Assembly (NCBI GenBank): GCA_035527995.1
Contig: DATKZJ010000173.1
Location: 1 to 9,716 of the forward strand
Direction of reading: 5' to 3'
From: JAFGTF01 sp035527995
GTDB taxonomy: Bacteria > Spirochaetota > B62-G9 > DRHN01
Length of the DNA: 9,716 nucleotides
Shown: positions 1-6,151 of the stretch, piece by piece
How the letters are laid out: every line of letters starts with the position of its first letter
Position numbering within the stretch: the stretch's first letter is position 1
Position numbers and translations under genes: made by a program
Notes under the pieces: model-generated
Database searches by the model: none
Seen by the model: only the letters and a program-made list of their open reading frames with translations
What the model was told of the DNA's origin: nothing

Positions 1-297
1 GATGATATTCTGGGCAAGCAGCGTTGCGCTGGTCGTTCCATCACCCGCAACATCGTTTGTCTTTGTGGCTACCTCTTTTACGAGCTGAGCACCCATATTT
101 TCAAAAGGATCTTCAAGCTCGATTTCCTTTGCGATAGTCACACCGTCGTTTGTGATAGTCGGAGCTCCAAACTTCTTATCCAGAACAACATTTCTTCCTT
201 TCGGACCCAGAGTGACTTTTACCGCATTAGCCAGCTTGTCTACACCCCGTAGCAGGGCCCTGCGGGAGTCTTCGTCGTATAAGAGCTGTTTTGCCAT
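1..297 (-). CDS. groEL: 60 kDa chaperonin GroEL, N-terminal 99 residues (partial at window edge)
   Basis: ATP-driven cytoplasmic folding chaperone that forms a double heptameric ring. The visible product starts MAKQLLYDEDSRRALLRGVD and continues with the equatorial-domain ATP-binding signatures of the family: TLGPKGRNVVLD at about residues 29-40, TNDGVTIAKEIEL at 48-60 and the magnesium/phosphate motif AGDGTTSA at 84-91. The gene runs off the left edge, so about 80% of it is missing. The ATG at 295-297 is preceded, 7 nt away, by a strong purine-rich ribosome site (AAAGGAAGGG, minus strand, 305-314). No groES lies directly upstream; the next gene in that direction is tRNA-Thr. No CIRCE operator (TTAGCACTC inverted repeat) is visible. 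I recall that Treponema also keeps groES apart from groEL, so this may be the normal spirochaete arrangement. Identification is near certain. Confidence 0.97.
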   Translation of the reverse strand, partial: MAKQLLYDEDSRRALLRGVDKLANAVKVTLGPKGRNVVLDKKFGAPTITNDGVTIAKEIELEDPFENMGAQLVKEVATKTNDVAGDGTTSATLLAQNII

Positions 298-304
298 TGT
301 ATAT

Positions 305-314
305 CCCTTCCTTT
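305..314 (-). promoter_or_regulatory. groEL ribosome binding site
   Basis: Minus strand AAAGGAAGGG, with its 3' end 7 nt before the groEL ATG. It is a strong Shine-Dalgarno sequence and fixes the groEL start. It contrasts with three genes in the window that have none. Confidence 0.75.
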
Positions 315-338
315 CATAACAAGTTTTTTTCTTGGTGT

Positions 339-368
339 AAGATACTAAAAAGTCTCTTTAAAAGCAAG
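339..368 (-). promoter_or_regulatory. Candidate sigma-70 promoter for groEL
   Basis: Minus strand TTGCTT (363-368), 18-bp spacer, TATCTT (339-344). This would start transcription about 35 nt before the groEL ATG. The -35 matches consensus at 3 of 6 positions and the -10 at 4 of 6, in a very A/T-rich region where such matches occur by chance. No heat-shock operator was recognised nearby. Confidence 0.3.
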
Positions 369-470
369 TTTAAAAAAAGGGTTTTTTTTGAGAAGTTCTT
401 CAGAAGAAATGAATATTTGTTTCGCGAGAAATTTCCCTGATAAATGCGACCGTCACGGAGAATAATAAAA

Positions 471-543
471 AGCCACCCATCGGAATCGAACCGACGACCT
501 ACGCATTACGAGTGCGTTGCTCTACCGACTGAGCTAGGGTGGC
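471..543 (-). tRNA. tRNA-Thr (anticodon CGT)
   Basis: A complete 73-nt cloverleaf on the minus strand. The acceptor stem GCCACCC pairs fully with GGGTGGC. The D-arm has GCTC...GAGC, the anticodon stem ACGCA/TGCGT encloses loop CTCGTAA with anticodon CGT, and the T-arm is GTCGG/CCGAT around TTCGATT. G1-C72 and C2-G71, plus G35 and U36 of the anticodon, fit known threonyl-tRNA identity elements. The discriminator base is T. CCA is not encoded; the gene runs straight into TTTT, so a CCA-adding enzyme must finish it. It lies 94 nt downstream of tRNA-Phe, and groEL follows on the same strand. Confidence 0.96.
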
Positions 544-637
544 ATAAATAGTTTAAGTCGAACAATACATAGATCATTCACCTAATGTGGACAAGCCACA
601 TTCTTGATGAAAAAGTCAAGAAAATCAGTATTAAGAT

Positions 638-710
638 TGCCGAGAGGCGGAATCGAACCGTCGACACGCGGATTTTCAGTCCACTGCTCTACCGACTGAG
701 CTATCTCGGC
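638..710 (-). tRNA. tRNA-Phe (anticodon GAA)
   Basis: A complete 73-nt cloverleaf on the minus strand. Acceptor GCCGAGA pairs with TCTCGGC and the discriminator is A. The D-arm is GCTC...GAGC, and the anticodon stem GTGGA/TCCGC surrounds loop CTGAAAA with anticodon GAA. The T-arm contains TTCGATT. CCA is not encoded. It is the first gene after the terminator at 782-819 and probably starts a small tRNA-Phe/tRNA-Thr unit. A possible promoter lies at 735-763. Confidence 0.97.
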
Positions 711-734
711 CCATATTCTGTATGAAGCTTCATC

Positions 735-763
735 AATGTAATATTTTTTCAATTTATAGTAAA
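735..763 (-). promoter_or_regulatory. Candidate promoter for the tRNA genes
   Basis: Minus strand TTTACT (758-763), exact 17-bp spacer, TACATT (735-740), each matching consensus at 4 of 6 positions. It sits downstream of the strong terminator at 782-819 and about 25 nt before tRNA-Phe, which is where a promoter is needed. The surroundings are A/T-rich, so the support is positional more than sequence-based. Confidence 0.33.
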
Positions 764-781
764 TATTTTTTTGGGTCCTCT

Positions 782-819
782 AAAAAAAGGCCTGTGGGGG
801 TTTATTACCTCCACAGGCC
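782..819 (-). terminator. Rho-independent terminator after flaA
   Basis: On the minus strand GGCCTGTGG pairs perfectly with CCACAGGCC (811-819 with 789-797). One G-T pair and two G-C pairs extend the stem, and the loop has 7 nt. The stem is followed at once by seven T residues (782-788). There is no T-run on the other side, so it acts only on minus-strand transcripts. It lies about 50 nt beyond the flaA stop codon and closes the long minus-strand gene block. Confidence 0.9.
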
Positions 820-834
820 GTATTTACATCGTTT

Positions 835-863
835 TATGATACTATATGATACTATATGATACT
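835..863. repeat. Tandem 10-bp repeat, 2.9 copies of TATGATACTA
   Basis: Exact copies of the decamer start at 835, 845 and 855, the last lacking its final base. They lie between the flaA stop codon (872) and its terminator, so they would be in the flaA mRNA 3' untranslated region. The 10-bp period is close to one helical turn. Simple slippage during replication is the plainest explanation. Confidence 0.85.
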
Positions 864-871
864 GCCTTGAT

Positions 872-1810
872 CTATTTTGATTCAGCAACGACGGCGTGCT
901 GCATCTTCACCTGTTCTTTGGATCGGAGCACCTGCAGTATTCCGAGGCGCCTTATCTCGGCTGCACGCTTTACATCCCTGCGCTTCTGCAGAATCTGCCA
1001 CGCTGCCTCGTCATTTATATCCCTCTCAACCTCGATCAGCGCGAGATCGTATACAAGCTGGACATCTCTGAAATAGGTAACGAAGTCACCGCCTATGTTG
1101 CTCCCGTGACGATAGATTGTGAAGGAGTCGAACTTCACCGAAGATATCGATTCCGGGTAAAGGGGCGTCTTTCTGAGGTCTCTCTGCTTAACATCGTCGA
1201 TGTAGTTCGGATTTTGCCAGACGAGAGGCCTCCATCCCTCGAAGTCGAGGTTCCCGAGGAACACCTCCTGATACTGGTCTCTGTCGTCCTTCAGTGTAAT
1301 GGAAAGGCCGTGGGGAAAGTTCCTTCCGGTCACCCTTGCGCTGATTGACTTGATCGTCCCAACGTTTCTCAAGACCCCCTTGTTGAGGAACTTCGTTCCT
1401 TCGCCCACTTCTCCCTCTGCATCCTCATAGAACGGTATATCGAACGGAGGCGCAATCTTTGCCCACGAATTGAAAGGTGCGGTCGGGAAGTGAACCCTTA
1501 CACCCAAAACGTCACCGTTCATCTTCCTGCTCGGCACAGGCTTGCATTTCGACAGAACCCTGTTCTCCGCGGAAGCCGAGGACGGGGCAAGCTTCACAGT
1601 CCAGTTTTCAATGCTCAGATCAACCTTGAGCTCCGTGATTCCCTCTGCGATCCCTCCAGGAAATTTTGAAAAGTCGATTTCTGTGTCCTCGAGGTTCTGA
1701 AAATCGATCAGGACCTTGGGACCACTCTCAACCTCCTGCGCCTGGACAAATATCGCACTAGTGCTGAAGATAAAAAGCATAGCAATCGAGACTAACAGTA
1801 TCCTTTTCAT
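872..1810 (-). CDS. flaA: Periplasmic flagellar filament outer layer (sheath) protein FlaA
   Basis: FlaA coats the FlaB core of spirochaete periplasmic flagella and stiffens the filament. The 312-residue product has a Sec signal peptide: MKR, a hydrophobic stretch at about 5-20, and likely cleavage after VQA at residue 24. The mature part carries family hallmarks: KVLIDFQNLEDTEIDFS near 32-48, WQNPNYIDD, VKFDSFTIYRHG and GGDFVTYFRDVQLVYD in the C-terminal half. It ends in a charged, probably helical Lys/Arg/Glu-rich tail. The reading frame stays open upstream to 1945, but I chose 1810 because the signal peptide starts there and AAAGGAG (1819-1825) sits 8 nt before the ATG. A consensus promoter (1887-1914) and a strong terminator (782-819) frame it as a strongly expressed unit, as fits an abundant structural protein. 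FlaA paralogues exist in spirochaetes; which one this is cannot be told. Confidence 0.92.
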   Translation of the reverse strand: MKRILLVSIAMLFIFSTSAIFVQAQEVESGPKVLIDFQNLEDTEIDFSKFPGGIAEGITELKVDLSIENWTVKLAPSSASAENRVLSKCKPVPSRKMNGDVLGVRVHFPTAPFNSWAKIAPPFDIPFYEDAEGEVGEGTKFLNKGVLRNVGTIKSISARVTGRNFPHGLSITLKDDRDQYQEVFLGNLDFEGWRPLVWQNPNYIDDVKQRDLRKTPLYPESISSVKFDSFTIYRHGSNIGGDFVTYFRDVQLVYDLALIEVERDINDEAAWQILQKRRDVKRAAEIRRLGILQVLRSKEQVKMQHAVVAESK

Positions 1811-1818
1811 GGTCTGAG

Positions 1819-1825
1819 CTCCTTT
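1819..1825 (-). promoter_or_regulatory. flaA ribosome binding site
   Basis: Minus strand AAAGGAG, 8 nt from the ATG at 1810. It decides the flaA start against an in-frame upstream ATG at 1945, which would add 45 residues ahead of an obvious signal peptide and would lie upstream of the promoter -35 box. Confidence 0.85.
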
Positions 1826-1886
1826 CGCCCTACATGTAGTATTTGTTGTTTTACCCCTTGGTAATACCCAACGAGTTCTAGTAATA

Positions 1887-1914
1887 ATTATATGCATTAT
1901 GAAAACTCTGTCAA
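1887..1914 (-). promoter_or_regulatory. Strong sigma-70 promoter of flaA
   Basis: Minus strand TTGACA (1909-1914), 16-bp spacer, TATAAT (1887-1892): both hexamers are exact consensus. Predicted transcription starts near 1880 and leaves a leader of about 70 nt before the flaA ATG. A housekeeping-type promoter, not a sigma-28 flagellar one, fits reports that spirochaete flaA is sigma-70 driven (from memory). Confidence 0.8.
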
Positions 1915-1974
1915 AGATTTTGTTTCCGTAAAAAATAAAAAACACCTCACTTTTTTATCGGTTTGTTTCAGCAT

Positions 1975-2484
1975 TTACTTTAGTACTTTATCGTAAACAT
2001 TCTTGGCGTTTCTAAACGTGTTTCCGAGAGATATACCTCCCAGTGTGCTTACCGGCTCGATATCTTCGATGAGGATCTTGACCCCGTCTATCTTCCTCGT
2101 ATTGAGCAGGATGGAGTTTGTGATAGCCCCTATAACGAGCCTGGGATTCTTGTAGAGAGAATCGACAAGCTTCCAGTCGAAGGACACGTAAGCGATATTC
2201 TTCCTTATGACGATCCTCTGGATTTCGATGTCCGGATCAAGCATACGCTCGTATCTATTTCCTGTCGGACCCGAGATCAGCTCTTTCAGTATCCAGAATA
2301 TCTTATCATGAATGCTGTCAGGCTTCGGTATCATCGTCTTCTGCAGGACGAGGCTCGACGATCCCCTGTCCTTCACATACAGTCTCACGCTTTGCGTCTT
2401 TTTGAAGTTGAGGAGGGTCAGGAGCAGAGAGCCCGCAAAAAACAGGAGAATAACGGCAAGAAAATAGCGTTTGGGATCTCTCAT
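1975..2484 (-). CDS. Membrane-anchored GerMN domain protein
   Basis: A 169-residue protein with a short basic start (MRDPKR), one membrane segment at about 8-25 and a periplasmic domain resembling GerMN, the domain of spore germination protein GerM. Supporting features are KELISGPTGN (68-76), which matches the family's conserved ELI-x-GP turn, then RIVIRKNIAYVSFD (90-103), matching the strand pair that ends in AYVDFS in relatives, and a helix with AITNSILL (120-127). GerMN proteins are often found with cell-wall amidases, and here an amidase gene lies 59 nt upstream. A role in peptidoglycan or envelope maintenance is an inference; the organism shows no sign of sporulation. No Shine-Dalgarno sequence precedes the ATG at 2484; instead TTGACA starts exactly 35 nt before it, which suggests a leaderless transcript from its own promoter. 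Confidence 0.8.
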   Translation of the reverse strand: MRDPKRYFLAVILLFFAGSLLLTLLNFKKTQSVRLYVKDRGSSSLVLQKTMIPKPDSIHDKIFWILKELISGPTGNRYERMLDPDIEIQRIVIRKNIAYVSFDWKLVDSLYKNPRLVIGAITNSILLNTRKIDGVKILIEDIEPVSTLGGISLGNTFRNAKNVYDKVLK

Positions 2485-2490
2485 GGGATT

Positions 2491-2519
2491 TAGATTACTA
2501 CAGCACCTTTTTTTGTCAA
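2491..2519 (-). promoter_or_regulatory. Candidate leaderless promoter of the GerMN gene
   Basis: Minus strand TTGACA at 2514-2519 is exact consensus and starts 35 nt before the ATG at 2484. The -10 is weaker: TAATCT (2492-2497) at 16-bp spacing, or AATCTA (2491-2496) at 17 bp. The transcript would start on or beside the start codon, and the gene has no Shine-Dalgarno sequence. It lies in the 59-nt gap after the amidase gene. Confidence 0.55.
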
Positions 2520-2543
2520 TAGTACATCTGTTTCAAATGTATC

Positions 2544-3698
2544 CTATCGGGTAAAGCCTTCTGACTCGCTGAAGACCTCTGTGAACTCGACGATCCCTTG
2601 GGCGATTCCCTTTGCAATCTTGCCCTCATATTCGGGCTTGAGGAGATTCTGGGTCTCCCGGGAGTTAGTCACGAAACCAATCTCAATGAGCACTGACGGC
2701 ATCTTCACCGCTTTCAAAACATAGAAGAAAGCGCTCTTGACCCCCCTGCTCGTGGTCTCGTTGCCGAGAGATCCCTCGATACCGCTCTGGATGTACTGGG
2801 CAAGCTTCATGCTCTCTCTTCTGTACTCTATATCAACGATCCTGTTGATGATCTCCTTGAGATATTCGTTATAGTCCTCTATTTCAAAACCCAGGACTGA
2901 GTTTTCCATCGAAGCAACATCCCGGGCCTCCTCATTGACCGGCTCAATTGTCAGGAAGTAGCTCTCAAACCCCTGTGTTGAATCCGAGAAACTCACATTT
3001 GCATGGATGCTCACGTAGATCGGATTCTTGGCAGGGTCTGTACTGTTAGCTATCCGGCTTCTATCTTCGAGAGAGATAAAAGTGTCATCTTCCCTCGTTA
3101 CTATTATGTCGATACCCCGGAGCGTCTTTTTGAGCCGGCGCTGAAGCTCCAGGGCCACTTTCAGAACAATATCCTTCTCTTTGACGTTATTGTGTCCGAT
3201 CCCGCCAGGATCTTTCCCTCCGTGACCGGGATCGATGATAATCGTCTTCACCTCGTATCCTGACGGCCCCCTGTCCGGCATTCTCTCTCCCTGCGGCCGC
3301 TCGGTCACCGGTCTTTTTCCCTGATATGTGAAAAAGCTCCCCCCTTCATACCCCCATTTCAGCGGCTTCTTCACGATATATCGTATGACGAGGTCGACCC
3401 CTCCCGCAGGGATAAGAAGCACTGCATCTGATACCTGCGTTTTCTCCTTCATGAAAACGACGGTACCGTCCGGAATATTCACCTCCGTTGTACCGAGCTG
3501 AAAGAGAAGTGCCGCGCCGTTTTTTTCAACTTTCAGGATCCCTGTGCTCGTATTGAATTCGTAATCGAGTTCGAGCTGCTCGACGACATCGGCTAGCGGA
3601 ACGAGATCTGGACGATCTTCCTGTGTCGGCATTCCAGCAAAAAAGAGCAAAAGAGAAGCGATGAGCACCGCGCTCAGTATGCTATTCTTTAACTGCAT
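2544..3698 (-). CDS. Periplasmic N-acetylmuramoyl-L-alanine amidase (Amidase_3 / AmiC type)
   Basis: Zinc hydrolase that cuts the amide bond between MurNAc and the stem peptide of peptidoglycan. The 384-residue product has an N-terminal hydrophobic segment (6-23; signal peptide or anchor). Residues 28-110 resemble copper-amine-oxidase-N/stalk-like beta domains. The Amidase_3 domain runs from about 150 to 373. Expected zinc ligands are visible: H159 in DPGHGG, E174 in VKEKD and H232 in SIHAN; the catalytic Glu is E339 in IEIGF. The insert at about 250-300 is long and acidic, as in regulated amidases. The frame extends up to 3782, but I chose the ATG at 3698 because the export signal starts there; it overlaps the previous gene by 17 bp. 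No good ribosome site is seen, so translational coupling is likely. It probably trims the wall during division or flagellar assembly (inference). Confidence 0.9.
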   Translation of the reverse strand: MQLKNSILSAVLIASLLLFFAGMPTQEDRPDLVPLADVVEQLELDYEFNTSTGILKVEKNGAALLFQLGTTEVNIPDGTVVFMKEKTQVSDAVLLIPAGGVDLVIRYIVKKPLKWGYEGGSFFTYQGKRPVTERPQGERMPDRGPSGYEVKTIIIDPGHGGKDPGGIGHNNVKEKDIVLKVALELQRRLKKTLRGIDIIVTREDDTFISLEDRSRIANSTDPAKNPIYVSIHANVSFSDSTQGFESYFLTIEPVNEEARDVASMENSVLGFEIEDYNEYLKEIINRIVDIEYRRESMKLAQYIQSGIEGSLGNETTSRGVKSAFFYVLKAVKMPSVLIEIGFVTNSRETQNLLKPEYEGKIAKGIAQGIVEFTEVFSESEGFTR

Positions 3699-5430
3699 AG
3701 AACTCAAATGTATCACCAAGAGAGAAGATTTTTGCGGCCCCTCTGTATATCCTGTCGGGGCAAGACCTTCTGCCTTCATCACCGACGGCCCTGAAAAACC
3801 GCTCGGGGTGGATTCCCGTGATCCTCACCCTCTTCTGCTTGAACCCATACCCTCGTAAAAACCTCCTGAGGTTCCGTACAGTCGTATCGATATAGTGGTC
3901 ACGAGGATGACGATCGATATACTCCTTTCTGTTTATCCTGAAGCTGATTCCTCCTCGATTCGGCAACGCAATACAGAGTATACCACCTTTTTTCAAGATT
4001 GCATACGCCTTTCGGGCGACTGAGTCCATGTCGCCGAGGTGCTCGGCAACAAAGAGAAAGCTCACAGCGTCATACGACTCGTGTTCCAGATCCATATCGA
4101 GGAAAGAGCCTGTGAGCACGTCGAGCGAGAGGTTCTTTTTCGCCCACCTGCCCGCGAAATCCGATATCTCAATGCCCTGAACCTCCCATCCTCTGCTCCT
4201 CGCAAGATCGAGAAAAAAGCCCAGTGCGCACCCTACATCAAGGATCCTCCCCCTGCCTCCGGCGATTTCCTCGATGGTCTTAATCCTGTCGAGACCCAGG
4301 AGGACGATGTTCTCCCTGTCATCGATATAGCTGCGTCCGTACTGCCGCTCGTAGTCATCCAGAAAGTAATCCTTCTTATCATATATTCCACCCTTGTCTC
4401 TCAGCTCATAAAGGGAAAGGTCCCCGCATCTGCTGCATCGCAGAAGACTATACTCCTCACACCTCTTCACGGCCCTGTATCGTTTGTGAGAGAAAAGACA
4501 GTCTTTCCGCTTTCCCTTGACCGCCTCATTGATGACCGATACGATACGGGACGCTCCGTTCCCGTCGACTACCGACCTGTTCAGTAATGCCCTTTCCCGA
4601 AGTTTTTTCTTATCCTCCAGGGTCACCTTTAGCTCAACCTCGAGATCATCGGGGTCTATGCCTCCCTTGAACCCGAGGCTCAGGGCGGGAGACCTTTGTG
4701 CGAGCTCTTCATGGTACCTGGACCTGTTGAAGAGCACCACCGGAGTACCGAGATAGAACGCTTCGTACGCCGTAATTCCGAACGAGCTGATGAGCACCTC
4801 CGCCCTGTTTATGAGGTCAAGTATGTCCGCCCCGCAGTCTACGATTTCGGCATCGATACCAGCCAAGTCAGAGGAGAAAAGCGGTCCCCTCACTACGGTA
4901 GGGCGTATCTTCATTCTATTGAGCATCCCTGCTACCATAGGGGTGAGGCCTTCAGGATCGGATCCTCCGAAGCTTACAAGGACGCCCTCCTTCTTCTCTG
5001 AAACAAGAGGAGAAAGCTTTCGAATTCTCGAAGAGAGCACTATATAGGACGGCCCTGCGTAGTTGCCGGGCAGATCCTCGATGAGGGGAAGCGGATACAC
5101 GCACACCGCTGCGAGGCGGCTTCCTTCGCCTGCATCATCGATCGCGACCACCGGGGCTATTCGGACGAGCCTCCTCATCTCGCTCCTGTTCGTATCCCTC
5201 AGATCAGATACGACGAGATCGACACGCCCCGCACCCTCCGGGTATGCCGAAAACTCCAACTCGGGAGGAAGCTCCACTCTCTCGAGCGCCTGTCTTTCTC
5301 CCCGCAGGAGGCAGAGGGTTGACCGAAACGAATCCTTCCCCTCATGCGCCACAGCGAGACAGCGGCGAAGATGCCCCATCCCGTATCCCTTCCCCGCTGC
5401 AGTGCAGAAAAGCACCCTGGCTGAACCCAC
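3682..5430 (-). CDS. Fusion: SpsG/PseG-like GT-B glycan enzyme plus SAM-dependent methyltransferase
   Basis: A 582-residue two-domain protein. Residues 1-305 resemble SpsG/PseG: GYGMGHLRRCL (15-25) carries the GxGHxxR motif with the His used by the UDP-sugar hydrolase PseG, SFGGSDPE is at 153-160, and the sugar-nucleotide loop SSFGITAYEAFYLGTP is at 215-230. Residues 311-582 are a class I methyltransferase introduced by a small possible zinc site (C311, H315, C332, C335), with motif I ILDVGCALG (396-404), acidic loop GIEIS (419-423), YDAV (453-456) and GGILCIALP (482-490). Sugar methyltransferases often have this layout. Start is GTG at 5430, one base after the spsF stop; a second GTG at 5415 is possible. 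It acts in the cytoplasm, probably on a nucleotide sugar prepared with the neighbouring cytidylyltransferase. The substrate is unknown. PseG-like folds can be hydrolases or transferases, and I cannot tell which applies here. Confidence 0.82.
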   Translation of the reverse strand: MGSARVLFCTAAGKGYGMGHLRRCLAVAHEGKDSFRSTLCLLRGERQALERVELPPELEFSAYPEGAGRVDLVVSDLRDTNRSEMRRLVRIAPVVAIDDAGEGSRLAAVCVYPLPLIEDLPGNYAGPSYIVLSSRIRKLSPLVSEKKEGVLVSFGGSDPEGLTPMVAGMLNRMKIRPTVVRGPLFSSDLAGIDAEIVDCGADILDLINRAEVLISSFGITAYEAFYLGTPVVLFNRSRYHEELAQRSPALSLGFKGGIDPDDLEVELKVTLEDKKKLRERALLNRSVVDGNGASRIVSVINEAVKGKRKDCLFSHKRYRAVKRCEEYSLLRCSRCGDLSLYELRDKGGIYDKKDYFLDDYERQYGRSYIDDRENIVLLGLDRIKTIEEIAGGRGRILDVGCALGFFLDLARSRGWEVQGIEISDFAGRWAKKNLSLDVLTGSFLDMDLEHESYDAVSFLFVAEHLGDMDSVARKAYAILKKGGILCIALPNRGGISFRINRKEYIDRHPRDHYIDTTVRNLRRFLRGYGFKQKRVRITGIHPERFFRAVGDEGRRSCPDRIYRGAAKIFSLGDTFEFYAVKE

Positions 5431-5431
5431 C

Positions 5432-6151
5432 CTATTCCGCCTTTCCGTCCAGATAATCGATGACCCTGGAGAGCGGAATCGGCTCTCCCTTGTACAGCAT
5501 GCCGTATATCTTTACCATCCGCTCGTAGTCCTCCCTTGTATCGACTGTGAGGTGAAGCTCTCTTCTCTGGAACTCCGGGTGCGGGGTCCCCAGCACTATC
5601 CGGAACCGTGTAGGGTGCCTGTAGATGTACTGTGTGATGTGCTCTCTCTCGAACGGATCGCGGGTGAGGCTCCCTACTCTCTGGAGCGCGTCTGTTTTGA
5701 TAACCTCCACACCGGTACCGTACGGGAGAATCGGGTATGTGGTAAGGTCTGCCCCTTCATTCCTGTGGAGATCGAGGGCCTTGTCGATATACTCGATACA
5801 TACGAGGGGGTTGTCGCCTGTCGCCCGTATTACGTTCCGGATACTGTACTCGTCGATTGCATCAATGTAGCGTGAGAGGACGTCATCCTCTGAACCGACA
5901 ACGACCCCCGCACCGTACCTTTGCGCAGTCGGCTCGATGTAAGGGGCCGTATCCGCGGTTGTGGCGACGATGATTCCGTCGGGCCGCATGGCCCTGCCGA
6001 GTCGAATCAGGATGTGCTCGAAAACAGTGAGACCACCCAGAGGCAGAAGCAGCTTGCCGGGCAGCCTCGTCGAGCCCAGCCTCACCTGAAGCACAATGTA
6101 GTCGTTATTCATATCGCAGTTTACTTTTTGAAAACCGTGCGCGGGCGACAT
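5432..6151 (-). CDS. SpsF-like sugar cytidylyltransferase (GT-A nucleotidyltransferase)
   Basis: Activates an acidic or amino sugar by transfer of a nucleotide, as in SpsF and CMP-sugar synthetases. Motifs in the 239-residue product: the nucleotide-binding signature VRLGSTRLPGK (23-33), metal/sugar-binding GDNPL (112-116), GTGVEV (145-150), EHIT (170-173) and LTVDTREDYE (201-210), all in family order. The ATG at 6151 shares one base with the stop codon of the upstream spiro-SPASM gene (TGATG), a usual coupling arrangement. Family alignment instead favours the ATG at 6112 (MNNDYIVLQ), because the first 13 residues match nothing conserved. Neither start has a ribosome binding site, so the choice is open. 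The next gene begins one base after this stop, so the two products are surely co-expressed. The sugar is unknown: no synthase for sialic, pseudaminic or legionaminic acid is in the window. Confidence 0.88.
   Translation of the reverse strand: MSPAHGFQKVNCDMNNDYIVLQVRLGSTRLPGKLLLPLGGLTVFEHILIRLGRAMRPDGIIVATTADTAPYIEPTAQRYGAGVVVGSEDDVLSRYIDAIDEYSIRNVIRATGDNPLVCIEYIDKALDLHRNEGADLTTYPILPYGTGVEVIKTDALQRVGSLTRDPFEREHITQYIYRHPTRFRIVLGTPHPEFQRRELHLTVDTREDYERMVKIYGMLYKGEPIPLSRVIDYLDGKAE

Noticed and set aside
586..622. Two small hairpins between the tRNA genes: TGTGG/CCACA (586-600) and TTCTTGA/TCAAGAA (601-622)
   Set aside because: Short stems without a T-run. They could be processing or chance structures, with no evidence beyond pairing.
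722..733. 12-bp perfect palindrome ATGAAGCTTCAT upstream of tRNA-Phe
   Set aside because: A single palindrome of this size in A/T-rich DNA is not compelling as an operator, and no second copy was seen.
896..1348. Plus-strand 150-codon open frame opposite flaA
   Set aside because: It lies wholly antisense to a gene with signal peptide, family motifs, promoter and terminator. It has no family resemblance and no good ribosome site.
1936..1957. A/T hairpin TAAAAAA / TTTTTTA with 8-nt loop between GerMN and flaA, considered as a terminator
   Set aside because: The stem has no G-C pairs and would be weak. The T-rich stretches flanking it are part of a generally A/T-rich region. Read-through from GerMN into flaA remains possible.
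2534..3718. 11-nt motif GATACATTTGA repeated near the 3' ends of the fusion gene and of the amidase gene
   Set aside because: One copy is coding and the other is just after a stop. Two copies of an 11-mer, with no further extension, are weak evidence.
4039..5875. Several long plus-strand open frames (4039-4587, 4696-5001, 5063-5875) opposite the sugar genes
   Set aside because: They are antisense shadows of well-supported coding frames. Their products are low in family-like pattern and rich in Arg, Ser and Pro.
3682..6151. A complete pseudaminic or legionaminic acid pathway
   Set aside because: Only SpsF-like and PseG-like proteins are present. No dehydratase, aminotransferase, acetyltransferase or sugar-acid synthase is in the window, so naming the sugar would be a guess.
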